Shown here one piece after another: positions 1 through 9,045 of a DNA stretch of 64,000 nt (positions are counted from its first letter, which is position 1; the number at the start of each line of letters is the position of its first letter). The notes beneath the pieces were generated by a model, which was given only the letters and a program-made list of their open reading frames with translations, was not told where the DNA came from and did no database searches. A program made the position numbers and the translations under genes. Source of the stretch: Deltaproteobacteria bacterium (GTDB lineage: Bacteria; Myxococcota; Myxococcia; Myxococcales; 40CM-4-68-19); contig VBLC01000033.1 of assembly GCA_005879315.1 (NCBI GenBank), forward strand, positions 164,576 through 228,575. Direction: 5' to 3'.

Positions 1-1
1 T

Positions 2-1075
2 TCGCTCCTCGCCATGCGGGTCCTGGGCAGCTGGCCGATGGGCAAGGCGCTCGTCTTCATCACCCTCATGTCGGAGGCGCTCCTGCTCTTCGTCGCCGCC
101 CAGGCCGGCTTCATCGACGTCCCGCGGGTGATGGCCAACATGGCGCACGACTCCTGGTTCCCCCACCGCTTCAGCGCGCTGAGCGACCGCTTCACCATGC
201 AGAACGGCGTTCTGCTCATCGGCGGCGCGGGCTTCTTCATGCTGCTCTACACCCGCGGCGCCGTCGACGCGCTGGTGGTGATGTACTCGATCAACGTCTT
301 CCTCACCTTCTCGCTCACCCAGGCGGGAATGACCCGCTACTGGTTCACCACCCGCAAGCAGCACAGCGACTGGAAGAGCCACATCTGGATCCATCTGGTC
401 GGCGGCGCGCTCTGCGTCACCATCCTCGTCATCACCGTCGCGGAGAAGTTCGGCGAGGGCGGCTGGCTGACGGCGGTCGCAACCGGCGCGCTGATCGCGC
501 TCTGCATGGCCATCAAGCGCCATTACGAGGGCGTCTTCGAGCGGCTGCGGCGCCTCGACGCCATCCTCGATGCGCTGCCGAGGGGACCGGCGCCCCCGCT
601 CCCGATCGACAAGAAGAAGCCCACCGCCGTGCTCCTGGTGAGCGGCTATTCCGGCCTCGGCATCCACTCGCTCTTGACCATCCTCAAGCTCTTCCCCCGC
701 GTCTTCCACAACGTGCTCTTCATGACGGTGGGCGTGGTCGACAGCGCCACTTTCCAGGGCGTCGAGGAAGTGGAGCGCGTGCGCGCCAAGGCCGAGGAGG
801 ACCTGCGCAAGTACGTCGACAACGCGCGGCGGATGGGGCTCCCCGCCGACTACCGTCTCGAGATCGGCACCGAGGCGGTTTCGACCTGCGTCAAGCTCTC
901 CGAGGAGATCGCCAAGGAGTTCGAGCGGCCCATCTTCTTCTCCGGCAAGCTCATCTTCGAGCAGGAGCGCTGGTGGGACCGCTTCCTCCACAACGAGACC
1001 GCCATGGCCATCCAGCGGCGGCTGCAGTTCGCGGGGCTCGCGATGGTGGTCCTGCCGGTGCGCGTGCTCGGATGA
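2..1075 (+). CDS. APC/KUP-like permease, C-terminal part (5' truncated by window edge)
   Basis: Open frame from the window edge; several hydrophobic helices followed by a soluble C-terminal domain; stop at 1075. Confidence 0.6.
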   Translation, partial: SLLAMRVLGSWPMGKALVFITLMSEALLLFVAAQAGFIDVPRVMANMAHDSWFPHRFSALSDRFTMQNGVLLIGGAGFFMLLYTRGAVDALVVMYSINVFLTFSLTQAGMTRYWFTTRKQHSDWKSHIWIHLVGGALCVTILVITVAEKFGEGGWLTAVATGALIALCMAIKRHYEGVFERLRRLDAILDALPRGPAPPLPIDKKKPTAVLLVSGYSGLGIHSLLTILKLFPRVFHNVLFMTVGVVDSATFQGVEEVERVRAKAEEDLRKYVDNARRMGLPADYRLEIGTEAVSTCVKLSEEIAKEFERPIFFSGKLIFEQERWWDRFLHNETAMAIQRRLQFAGLAMVVLPVRVLG

Positions 1076-1117
1076 AAAAGCAAGACGTAGCCGCTAAGCC
1101 GCCTACGGCGGCCGCGG

Positions 1118-2701
1118 CTAGCTCTCGCGCACCGCGATGGTCTGCCCCACCTGCAGCGAGCGGGCGCGGCGACCGCTGAGGCCGTTCAGTCGCTTGAGCT
1201 TGTCGACCGTGGTGGCGAACTTCGCGGCGATGGTCCAGAGCGAATCGCCCTGCCGCACGGTATAGAGCGCTCCTGCGACCTGCGCCCGCGCCACGGCTTG
1301 CGCGCTCACCGGCGCCGCCGGCCGCGCTTGCGGACGGCGCTTCTCTTCCAGCTGCTTGCCGGCGAGCAGGCCGTGCGAGGCGGCGGTGGGGATCACCAGC
1401 ACGCGGCCCACCTTGATCTGCCGGTAGCTCTTGATGCCGTTGGTGCGGAGGATGGCGGCCTCGGTGACGCCGTAGGCGCGGGCGATCTTGGAGATGGGCT
1501 CGCCCCGCTCGACGCGATGCTCGACGAAGCTGAGGCGATCGGCGGGCTCGAGCCTGGCGTACTCGGCGAGGAACTTCTCGCGGGTGCCGCGCGGCAAGCG
1601 GATGGTCCAACCGCCCGGCGGCGTGCAGAAGCGGCGCAGCTCGGGATTGAGGTCGTGCAGCTCCTCGAAGGTGATTCCGGCCGCCTTGGCGATGGCGTGC
1701 AAGTCGGTCGAGTCGGGGACGAGGGCCTCCTCGAACTCCCAGGGCTGCTCGTACTCGACGTGGAACCCGAAACGCTCGGGGTGCTTCGCCACCAGCGCGG
1801 CCGCGATCAACTTCGGCACGTAGTGCTTGGTCTCCGCGCGCAGGGTGCGGCCCTTGCCCATCATCCGCCAGAAGTCGGTGGTCTTCTCCTTGCGGATGGC
1901 GCGGTTGACCTTGCCTTCGCCGGCGTTGTACCCGGCCCAGGCCAGATACCAGTCGCCATGGAAGCGGTCCTCCAGATCCTTGAGATACTTCGCCGCGGCG
2001 ACGGTGGACTTGTAAGGATCGCGCCGCTCGTCGACCCAGAAGTCGGTGACCAGGCCGTAGCGCTTCGAGGTGCCCACCACGAACTGCCAGAGCCCGGCGG
2101 CCCTGGCGAAGGAATAGGCGTAGGCGTTGAAGCCGCTCTCGATCATCGAGAGGTAGACGAGGTCGAGCGGCAGGCCGTTCTTCTCCAGGACCTCCCGCAT
2201 CATCGGGATGAAGCGCGAGGACCGGGCCAGCCAACGGCCGAAATGCTCGCGGGTGTCGGTCTGGAAGAAGCGGATGTACGCCACCACGGCGTCGTTCAGC
2301 TCGACGGGGATGTCGTACTTGGCGCGCAGCTCCGCTTCGCTGATGCCGAGCAGCTCCGGCAAAGTGGCGGAGGCGCCCGCAGCCGGCGCGGGGTCGGCGA
2401 GCGGCGCGCCGTCGACGCTGACGCCCTGGGCGAGGAAGAGATCGCGGGCGAGCGGGTCGAGCGAGTCGAGCCCCACGTGGATGGCGTCGCGCGGCCCTGC
2501 TCCTGGCGCCTGCGGCAAGAGCCCGGCCTTCTCCTCCGCCTTGCGCACCGCCTCCAGCTCGGCGGCGCTCTTCTCCACCTCCGCCTGCGTGGCCGGGTCG
2601 TCGGCGGAATCGTCCTGGGCCAGATGCGGCTCGGCCACTTCCGGCTCGACGGCGCGCGCCGCAGAGGCGGCGAAGAGTGCGGCGAGAATCAGTCTGCGCA
2701 A
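1118..2701 (-). CDS. mltD: Membrane-bound lytic murein transglycosylase D-like, with LysM domains
   Basis: SLT motifs ('SMIESGFNAYAYSFARAAGLWQFV', 'LAWAGYNAGEGKVNRAI') and C-terminal LysM ('YTVRQGDSLWTIAAKF'). Confidence 0.85.
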   Translation of the reverse strand: MRRLILAALFAASAARAVEPEVAEPHLAQDDSADDPATQAEVEKSAAELEAVRKAEEKAGLLPQAPGAGPRDAIHVGLDSLDPLARDLFLAQGVSVDGAPLADPAPAAGASATLPELLGISEAELRAKYDIPVELNDAVVAYIRFFQTDTREHFGRWLARSSRFIPMMREVLEKNGLPLDLVYLSMIESGFNAYAYSFARAAGLWQFVVGTSKRYGLVTDFWVDERRDPYKSTVAAAKYLKDLEDRFHGDWYLAWAGYNAGEGKVNRAIRKEKTTDFWRMMGKGRTLRAETKHYVPKLIAAALVAKHPERFGFHVEYEQPWEFEEALVPDSTDLHAIAKAAGITFEELHDLNPELRRFCTPPGGWTIRLPRGTREKFLAEYARLEPADRLSFVEHRVERGEPISKIARAYGVTEAAILRTNGIKSYRQIKVGRVLVIPTAASHGLLAGKQLEEKRRPQARPAAPVSAQAVARAQVAGALYTVRQGDSLWTIAAKFATTVDKLKRLNGLSGRRARSLQVGQTIAVRES

Positions 2702-2764
2702 ATGGTCCTCCCCCGCCTCTTTCTAACCGGATGGCTTTCTGGGAGGCAAACAACCGGCCGAAGC

Positions 2765-3754
2765 TCAAGATTTCAGGCTGCGGAGAAAGTCGGCTACCGC
2801 ACGCCGCGCCGCGGCCGGCCGCTCCAGCTGTGGGACATGCCCGCAGCCCTCGATGATCTCCACCCGCGCGCCCTCGATGCGGGCGAAATCCTCGACGCTG
2901 CGCAGCGGCAGCAGGCGATCTTCCTTGCCCCAGACGATCAGCACCGGGACATGGATGTCGGTCAGCACCTCCATGCCGAGCGAGCGGTCGTTTCCTGTCC
3001 GCGCGTCGTCGAGAATGCGCTGCACGGTGGAGGTCCCCCAGTGGCGGGCGAAATCGCGGGCGACCAGCCAGAAAGGCCAGGGAGTCCGGTGGAAAAGCAG
3101 CGCGGCCATCTGCGCAGCGCCTTGGTTGGCGTCGCTGAAGGCACGCGGCAGGCCGTTCACCGCCTCGTCCGAGAGCTCGGCCCCGGCGGGATTGAGCCCC
3201 GCCACGCCGGCGCACAGCTCTGGCCGCTCGTGCGCAGTGTAGAGGGCGAGAGCACCTCCCAGAGAATTGCCTACCAGGACCACCTTGCTGTCGTGCTCGC
3301 GCTGCAGCTCCTCGGCGCAGGCGATGGCGACTGCGCCATACTCGCGCGCCGAGAGCGGACCGTGCAGCGGCTCCGGCGAGCGGCCGTGGCCGGGCAACTC
3401 GAGGAGTACGACTCGCCGCGCGAGGCCGGTGAGTCCTGGAACGAGCGGCGCCATCGAGCTGGCCTGACCGCCGAGGCCGTGCAGCAGCAAGACCGGAGGA
3501 CCCTCTCCACGACCGGCGAACGCATAGCGATGCACTCGATGGCCGGCGAGCGGCGCCGTCCAGCTCTCCGCACCTTGCGCCATGAGCGCCGCGTGCGAAA
3601 GGCGCAGCATCGCCTCGAGCGACAGGTCGGGCACGCAATTGAGCGCGAGCTTTCCGCCCTTGGTCAGGAGCTGACGCGCGGCGAGGCCCAGCCTGCGCTG
3701 CTGCGTGAGCAGGGCCAGCCAGAGCCGGTTCGCTTCGAGGGCGGTGACGCTCAT
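2765..3754 (-). CDS. Alpha/beta hydrolase
   Basis: 'PVLLLHGLGGQASS', nucleophile elbow 'VVLVGNSLGGALAL', late 'GCGHVPQLERP'; start MSVTALEANR chosen inside the longer ORF. Confidence 0.8.
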   Translation of the reverse strand: MSVTALEANRLWLALLTQQRRLGLAARQLLTKGGKLALNCVPDLSLEAMLRLSHAALMAQGAESWTAPLAGHRVHRYAFAGRGEGPPVLLLHGLGGQASSMAPLVPGLTGLARRVVLLELPGHGRSPEPLHGPLSAREYGAVAIACAEELQREHDSKVVLVGNSLGGALALYTAHERPELCAGVAGLNPAGAELSDEAVNGLPRAFSDANQGAAQMAALLFHRTPWPFWLVARDFARHWGTSTVQRILDDARTGNDRSLGMEVLTDIHVPVLIVWGKEDRLLPLRSVEDFARIEGARVEIIEGCGHVPQLERPAAARRAVADFLRSLKS

Positions 3755-5376
3755 TGCAGCGGACTTCCCTGCCGGATCGGATGCGGCTTCTCGCCTCTCG
3801 CGAGCGGCATTCCGTGGCCCGGGCCGACGATGTAGGGGCGGTAGCGGCCGTAGTCGAAGTGCGGCGAGTTGGCCGCCTCGTGGCAGCGCATGCACATGGG
3901 GGCGGTGACGTCCACCTGGATGTGCTCGGGAGGATCGGCGGCGTGCTCGCTGCCGGGGCCGTGGCAGGACTCGCACTGGACGTCGCGCCGTCCCACCCCG
4001 TGGCCGGAGACACCGGCGCCTCCGAACTCGGTCTTGTCGATGCGGCAGACGCCGCCGGGTTGCTGCCATCCGGTCACGTGACATCGGATGCAGTCGAGGC
4101 TGAACTGCTTCTTCACATTCACCAAGGTGGCGTAGGCGTGGGAATGGCGGGTCTGCTCCCAGAACTGCGCCGCCTCTTGGTGGCATTTCACGCAACCGTT
4201 GACGCCCAGATAGAAGGGCTCTTTGCGGGCCGGAGGCGGGCAGGCGGGCGGCTGCTCCTTCGCTTCGGCGAGATTGAGTTCGGTCACCCTCTCGTCATAG
4301 GCATCGACGAGCTTTCGTGCGTCCGCATCCTCACCGGCTGCGGCGGTGAGCGGCAGGAAGGTCGCCACCGCGACGCTGCTTCCGGAAGGAGGCGCGGCGA
4401 CCGGAGCAGAGGCGAGCGCCCTTTTGCGCTGCTCCAACTCGGCGATCTTCCCTTCCAGCTGCGCCCTGCGCTCCGGATAGATCTGAATCTGCGCGCGGAA
4501 GCGCTCGATGCGAGCGTCGAGGCCCTTCAGCTCCTCCTGCCGATCCTGCGCCGCCGGAGCGAGCACCAGCGGCCCCTTGCCGAGGTGCACGTCGACGCGC
4601 AGCAGGCTTTGCATGTGCCCCTCGAGCGCCAGAAGCGGAGGCGGACCGGGATCCTTGCGGTCCGGATCGACGGCGGGGTCGTCGCGGTGGCCGAGCACGA
4701 CCAAGTCGACACCGGCCGCTTTCGCCGCAGGAAGAATCGCCTGGGCAGAGGTGAAGGCGACATCACCGCGCGGATGCAGGAGCAGCACGACGAGCCGCGC
4801 GCCCTGTTCGCGCAGCCCTCTGGCACGAGCGGCGATGGTGGAAGCCGGATCCGCCTCGTGGCCGGCGGCGAAGATTCCCACGCCATTGACCAGGATCGAC
4901 GCGCGCGCTCCTGTCACAGGCGCTGCGCCTGCATCGAGCAGCGGCACCTTTCCGGCAGTCTCTTTCGCGAAGGCGGCGCCCAGGGCGAGGTCGCGCTCGC
5001 CCACCGCTCGCGCGACGGCCCCGAGCAGTTCATCGCCCTGCGCCAAGGTGCGCGCCTTCAGCTGCCGCTGGGTCAGGAGCTGCGGCGCCGGCCGCGATGG
5101 CGTCTCGAAGAGCAAATCGCCTGCGTCGATGAAGATGAGCCCGGGGGTGTCCTTGCGCAGCTTGCGCACCAGGGCGACCGCCCGCGGCAGCCCACCGCGC
5201 TGGTCGGGCGAGCAGCCGCAGGGAACGAGCTGCCCCGCCACCGAGGCGGAAAAGACCAATGTGAAAGTCGTTTCAGCCGTCGCCGCGGCAGGCGCCTCGC
5301 GGCAAGCCAGCGGCACGAGGAACAGGAAAACGCATTTTGTACAAATTGTACAAAATGCGCGGGGACGTCGGAGCAT
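3751..5376 (-). CDS. Metallophosphoesterase/5'-nucleotidase-like domain fused to a tetraheme cytochrome c554-like domain, lipoprotein-like signal
   Basis: N-terminal 'IFIDAGDLLF' region; four CxxCH motifs (CVKCH, CIRCH, CESCH, CMRCH); start MLRRPRAF.. with lipobox-like LVPLAC. Confidence 0.7.
   Translation of the reverse strand: MLRRPRAFCTICTKCVFLFLVPLACREAPAAATAETTFTLVFSASVAGQLVPCGCSPDQRGGLPRAVALVRKLRKDTPGLIFIDAGDLLFETPSRPAPQLLTQRQLKARTLAQGDELLGAVARAVGERDLALGAAFAKETAGKVPLLDAGAAPVTGARASILVNGVGIFAAGHEADPASTIAARARGLREQGARLVVLLLHPRGDVAFTSAQAILPAAKAAGVDLVVLGHRDDPAVDPDRKDPGPPPLLALEGHMQSLLRVDVHLGKGPLVLAPAAQDRQEELKGLDARIERFRAQIQIYPERRAQLEGKIAELEQRKRALASAPVAAPPSGSSVAVATFLPLTAAAGEDADARKLVDAYDERVTELNLAEAKEQPPACPPPARKEPFYLGVNGCVKCHQEAAQFWEQTRHSHAYATLVNVKKQFSLDCIRCHVTGWQQPGGVCRIDKTEFGGAGVSGHGVGRRDVQCESCHGPGSEHAADPPEHIQVDVTAPMCMRCHEAANSPHFDYGRYRPYIVGPGHGMPLARGEKPHPIRQGSPLQ
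5331..5359. promoter_or_regulatory. 29-nt perfect inverted repeat (14-bp arms, 1-nt centre) with two TGTACA cores
   Basis: CGCATTTTGTACAA-A-TTGTACAAAATGCG read directly, near the dus/cytochrome divergent promoter. Confidence 0.7.
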
Positions 5377-5431
5377 CCCCGAGTGATAAACGCAGATGGC
5401 CGCCGTGGGAAGGCATGCTAGAAGCGCGGCC

Positions 5432-6574
5432 ATGCCCACGGGCGTCCAGCTCGGGCCGCTGCGGCTGCCCAACCGGTATTTCCTCGCGCCGCTGGCGGGC
5501 GTCTCCGACTGGCCCTTTCGGCTGCTCTGCCGCGAGATGGGCGCGGCCATCGCGCACACCGAGATGATCTCCAGTCATGGCTTGGTCAACGGCGGCGACC
5601 AGACCTTGAGCTATCTGGAGAGGCCGATGGAGGAGCGACCCTTCGCCATCCAGGTCTTCGGGCACGACCCCGACGTCCTCGCGCAGGGTGCGCGTATCGC
5701 AGTCGACCGGTATGGCCCCATCGACGCCGTCGACATCAACATGGGCTGCCCCGTGAAGAAGGTCTGCTGCCACGGCGCGGGTGCGGCCCTCTTGCGCGAT
5801 CCGCTGCTGGTCGAAAGGACCGTCCGCAAGGTGGTAGAGGCCGTCTCGCCGCTGCCGGTCACCGTCAAGCTGCGCGCCGGCTGGGACGAAGAGCATCGCA
5901 ATGCTCTCGAGATCGCCTTGGCTTGCGAGCAGGGCGGCGCGCTCGCCGTGGGTCTGCATCCTCGCACTCGCGCACAGATGTACCGGGGCCGCGCCGACTG
6001 GGACTTGATCCGGCGGACGAAGGAGGCGGTCCACATCGCGGTCTGGGGCTCGGGCGATCTCTTCAGCGCCCAATCGGCCTTGCGCATGCTGCGTGAGACC
6101 GGAGCCGACGCTGCGCGCATCGCTCGCGGCGCCTGCGGGTATCCCTGGATCTTCCGCGAGCTGCTCGCCCTCGAGCGCGGCGAAACCGCGCCCGAAGTGA
6201 CACTGGAGGAGTGGCGCGAGACCATCCTCCGCCATCTGCGGATGGCCATCGAGGACAAGCAGGGGAAGCATCGCCTGCATCGACCCGAGGGCGCGCCGCG
6301 GCCACGCGCGTACCGCGACAACGGCGGGCATGTGCACCGCGAGCTCGAGGAGCGCGAAGCGGAGCTGGCCGCGGTGCGCGAGATGCGCAAGCACCTCCTC
6401 TGGTACACCCGAGGCCGCCGCGGCGGCCTCGCCTTCCGCCGGATGGCGTCCGAGCTGTACACCTACGCGGACGTGAACGCCGCCCTCGATCGCTTCTTCC
6501 CCGAGGACGGCTCCGTCCCGGCCGAAGTACGCGACGAGCCTCCGAGCGCCCGCGAGCTGACCGCGGAGGACTAG
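5432..6574 (+). CDS. dusB: tRNA-dihydrouridine synthase (DusB-like)
   Basis: 'PNRYFLAPLAGVSDWPFR', 'DINMGCPVKKV', 'VTVKLRAGWD', 'ARIARGACGYPWIFRE'. Confidence 0.9.
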   Translation: MPTGVQLGPLRLPNRYFLAPLAGVSDWPFRLLCREMGAAIAHTEMISSHGLVNGGDQTLSYLERPMEERPFAIQVFGHDPDVLAQGARIAVDRYGPIDAVDINMGCPVKKVCCHGAGAALLRDPLLVERTVRKVVEAVSPLPVTVKLRAGWDEEHRNALEIALACEQGGALAVGLHPRTRAQMYRGRADWDLIRRTKEAVHIAVWGSGDLFSAQSALRMLRETGADAARIARGACGYPWIFRELLALERGETAPEVTLEEWRETILRHLRMAIEDKQGKHRLHRPEGAPRPRAYRDNGGHVHRELEEREAELAAVREMRKHLLWYTRGRRGGLAFRRMASELYTYADVNAALDRFFPEDGSVPAEVRDEPPSARELTAED

Positions 6575-6982
6575 TTACGAGGGCGGCGCCCGCGATCTCG
6601 CGGCATTCAACACGCCCGCCGCCCGGCCATACCAGCTGAGCTCCTCCGGCGTTCCCGGCAGCTCGCCTCCGTATGATTGGTAGCGAAGGCGGACTTCCTC
6701 GATGGGCATGTCCCATGGATCTGGCAGCTTCTTCTTCGGCGGAGGCGGCGGACGCGGCTTCTCGACCCGGAGATGGATGCCGGGAGGGAAATTCTCGGGC
6801 GTCGGCTCTGACGGCCGCGGCCGATGCTCCTGCAGAAACTCCAGATCCTCGATGCTGACGAGAGCCACCAGGACACGTCCGTGCAGCGTCATGACCACCC
6901 GGTCCTGACGGTACGCGACCGCGTTCTTGATCTGCGCAATGCACCTGCGGAAGTCCGTCGCCGTCACATGCATTTCAGCCAT
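6575..6982 (-). CDS. Orphan Phd/YefM-family antitoxin-like DNA-binding protein with Pro-rich C-terminal extension
   Basis: 'HVTATDFRRCIAQIKNAVAYRQDRVVMTLHGRVLVALVSIEDLEFLQE' fits the Phd/YefM fold; no toxin ORF next to it. Confidence 0.6.
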   Translation of the reverse strand: MAEMHVTATDFRRCIAQIKNAVAYRQDRVVMTLHGRVLVALVSIEDLEFLQEHRPRPSEPTPENFPPGIHLRVEKPRPPPPPKKKLPDPWDMPIEEVRLRYQSYGGELPGTPEELSWYGRAAGVLNAARSRAPPS

Positions 6983-6998
6983 GCCCACCATCCTCCCA

Positions 6999-7070
6999 CA
7001 GGGGTCCGACATCCCCGCCGGCGCCAGCGGGCATTTTGTACAAAATGACCTCGGTCGCGTCGGACCCCTG
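6999..7070. repeat. 12-bp perfect inverted repeat enclosing the palindrome
   Basis: CAGGGGTCCGAC (6999-7010) and GTCGGACCCCTG (7059-7070). Confidence 0.7.
7032..7047. promoter_or_regulatory. 16-bp perfect palindrome CATTTTGTACAAAATG
   Basis: Read directly; between divergent Phd/YefM-like gene and moxR; TGTACA core at 7037-7042. Confidence 0.75.
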
Positions 7071-7072
7071 GG

Positions 7073-8158
7073 GTGGGGGAGGGGCGGGCGGAGGAAGCTT
7101 CTGACGGATCGGCTGTTTTGATGCTAGCCTCGGACGGCTCGGAGGAACCGTACACAGTGCCCGCACAGCCTGCCGCCGACATCAGGCTCCTCAACGACCG
7201 CATCCAGCAGGAATCGTCGTTTGTCGATGCGCTCTTCGCGCAGGCGGGGCAAGTCATCGTCGGGCAGAAGCAGATGATCGAGAGGCTGCTCATCGGCCTC
7301 ATCACCGGCGGGCATGTGCTGCTCGAGGGAGTGCCGGGGCTCGCGAAGACCCTGACCGTCAAGACGCTCGCCGATTGCCTGCAGCTCTCCTTCAAGCGCA
7401 TCCAGTTCACGCCCGACCTGCTGCCTGCCGACCTGATTGGCACGCAGATCTACCAGCCGCAGACGCAGAGCTTCACGGTCAAGAAGGGGCCGCTCTTCGC
7501 CAACCTCATCCTCGCCGACGAGATCAACCGCGCCCCTGCCAAGGTGCAGAGCGCGCTGCTCGAATCGATGCAGGAGCGGCAGGTGACCATCGGCGATCAG
7601 ACCTTCATCCTGCCCGCGCCCTTCCTGGTGATGGCGACGGAGAACCCCATCGAGCAGGAGGGGACCTATCCTCTGCCCGAGGCGCAAGTCGATCGGTTCA
7701 TGCTCAAGGTCCGGGTCGGCTATCCGACCCGGTCTGAAGAGCTGCAGATCATGGACCGCGTCGCCGGCCGCGAGCTCCCCCGCCCGAATGCGGTGGTCTC
7801 GCCCGAACAGCTCCGGAATGCCCAGCAGGTGGTGGGCGACATCTATATCGACCCCAAGGTGAAGGAGTACATCGTCAGCGTCGTGCTGGCCACGCGCGAT
7901 GCGCCGGCGAGCGGGCTCAAGGAGCTGGCCGGGTACATCGATTACGGCGCCTCGCCGCGCGCGAGCATCTATCTCAACCTGGCAGCGCGCGCGCACGCGT
8001 TCCTCAGGCATCGCGGCTTTGTGACACCCGAGGACGTCAAGGCCGTCGCCTACGACGTGCTCCGCCACCGCGTCTCGCTCACCTACGAGGCGGAGGCAGA
8101 GAACCTCACCAGCGAGAAGATCATCCAGCGCATCCTGGAGAAGATCGAGGTTCCGTAG
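7073..8158 (+). CDS. moxR: MoxR-family AAA+ ATPase
   Basis: 'GGHVLLEGVPGLAKTLTVKTLA', 'LADEINRAPAKVQSALLESMQERQVTIG', 'MATENPIEQEGTYPLPEAQVDRFM'; true start may be ~7121. Confidence 0.9.
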   Translation: MGEGRAEEASDGSAVLMLASDGSEEPYTVPAQPAADIRLLNDRIQQESSFVDALFAQAGQVIVGQKQMIERLLIGLITGGHVLLEGVPGLAKTLTVKTLADCLQLSFKRIQFTPDLLPADLIGTQIYQPQTQSFTVKKGPLFANLILADEINRAPAKVQSALLESMQERQVTIGDQTFILPAPFLVMATENPIEQEGTYPLPEAQVDRFMLKVRVGYPTRSEELQIMDRVAGRELPRPNAVVSPEQLRNAQQVVGDIYIDPKVKEYIVSVVLATRDAPASGLKELAGYIDYGASPRASIYLNLAARAHAFLRHRGFVTPEDVKAVAYDVLRHRVSLTYEAEAENLTSEKIIQRILEKIEVP

Positions 8159-9045
8159 TGGCCGCGCCGGCAGATCTGATCCGCAAGATCCGGCGCATCG
8201 AGATCACCACCCGCCGCGCCGTGCAGGACACGCTGGCGGGCGGGTACCATTCGGTCTTCAAGGGCCGCGGCATGGCCTTCAGCGAAGTGCGGCCCTACCA
8301 GCCCGGCGATGAGATCCGCGCCATCGACTGGAACGTCACCGCTCGCATGGGCGAGCCGTTCGTCAAGGTCTTTACCGAGGAGCGCGAGCTGACGGCGCTG
8401 GTCGCGGTCGATCGCTCGGCCTCGCAGGAGGCGGGATTCGCGGCGCAGGCCAAGGCGGAAGTGTGCGCGGAGATCGTGGCGCTCTTGATCTTCTCCGCGC
8501 TGGAGAACGGCGATCGCGCCGGGCTTCTGCTCTTCACCGACCGCATCGAGCGTTACGTACCGCCGCGCAAAGGCAAGAAGCACGGGCTGCGGCTCATCAG
8601 CGAGGCGCTCGCCTTCCAGCCGGCGGGTCGCGGCACCGATCTCGCGGCGGCACTCGGGCATCTGACCACGGCGCAGCGGAGGCGCGCGGTCGTCTTCGTC
8701 GTGAGCGACTTCCTCGCCGATGGCTACGAGAGCGCGCTGGCCGTGCTCTCGCGGCGGCACGACGTGGTCCCCGTGGTCGTCAGCGATCCCGTCGAGGAAG
8801 AGCTTCCGCTGCTGCGCGGGCTTTGGCCCTTGCTCGATGCCGAGAGCGGCGAGACCGTGCTTCTCGACCTCTCCGACCCACAGACGCGCAGCGCCTACTC
8901 GCTCTACGCGCGCGAACGAGCGGAGAAGCGCGACCGGATTTTCCGCAAGCTCTCCCTGGAAGCGGTGCGGGTGCGACCTGGAGACGACTACGTCGCACCG
9001 CTCGCTGCTCTCTTTCGCGCCCGGTCGCGGAGGCGGCCGGCGTGA
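8158..9045 (+). CDS. DUF58 domain protein
   Basis: 'GRGMAFSEVRPYQPGDEIRAIDWNVTARMGEPFVKVFTEERE'; GTG start. Confidence 0.9.
   Translation: MAAPADLIRKIRRIEITTRRAVQDTLAGGYHSVFKGRGMAFSEVRPYQPGDEIRAIDWNVTARMGEPFVKVFTEERELTALVAVDRSASQEAGFAAQAKAEVCAEIVALLIFSALENGDRAGLLLFTDRIERYVPPRKGKKHGLRLISEALAFQPAGRGTDLAAALGHLTTAQRRRAVVFVVSDFLADGYESALAVLSRRHDVVPVVVSDPVEEELPLLRGLWPLLDAESGETVLLDLSDPQTRSAYSLYARERAEKRDRIFRKLSLEAVRVRPGDDYVAPLAALFRARSRRRPA

Noticed and set aside
1089-1121. Hairpin TAGCCGC..GCGGCTA between convergent genes
   Set aside because: Probably a terminator but with no T-run, so not listed as a feature
951-4013. 1020-aa minus-strand ORF and the opposing 845-aa ORF 1298-3835
   Set aside because: Arg/Ala/Pro-rich shadow frames of GC-rich DNA; mltD and hydrolase motifs lie in other frames
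6575-7012. Complete toxin-antitoxin module with the Phd/YefM-like protein
   Set aside because: No small toxin ORF adjacent; dusB is convergent with 0 nt spacing and moxR is divergent
5331-7047. TTTGTACAAA resembles part of Gateway attB core, so possible vector contamination
   Set aside because: Only the short palindromic core is shared; flanks are ordinary genome and the sites are symmetric, fitting operators
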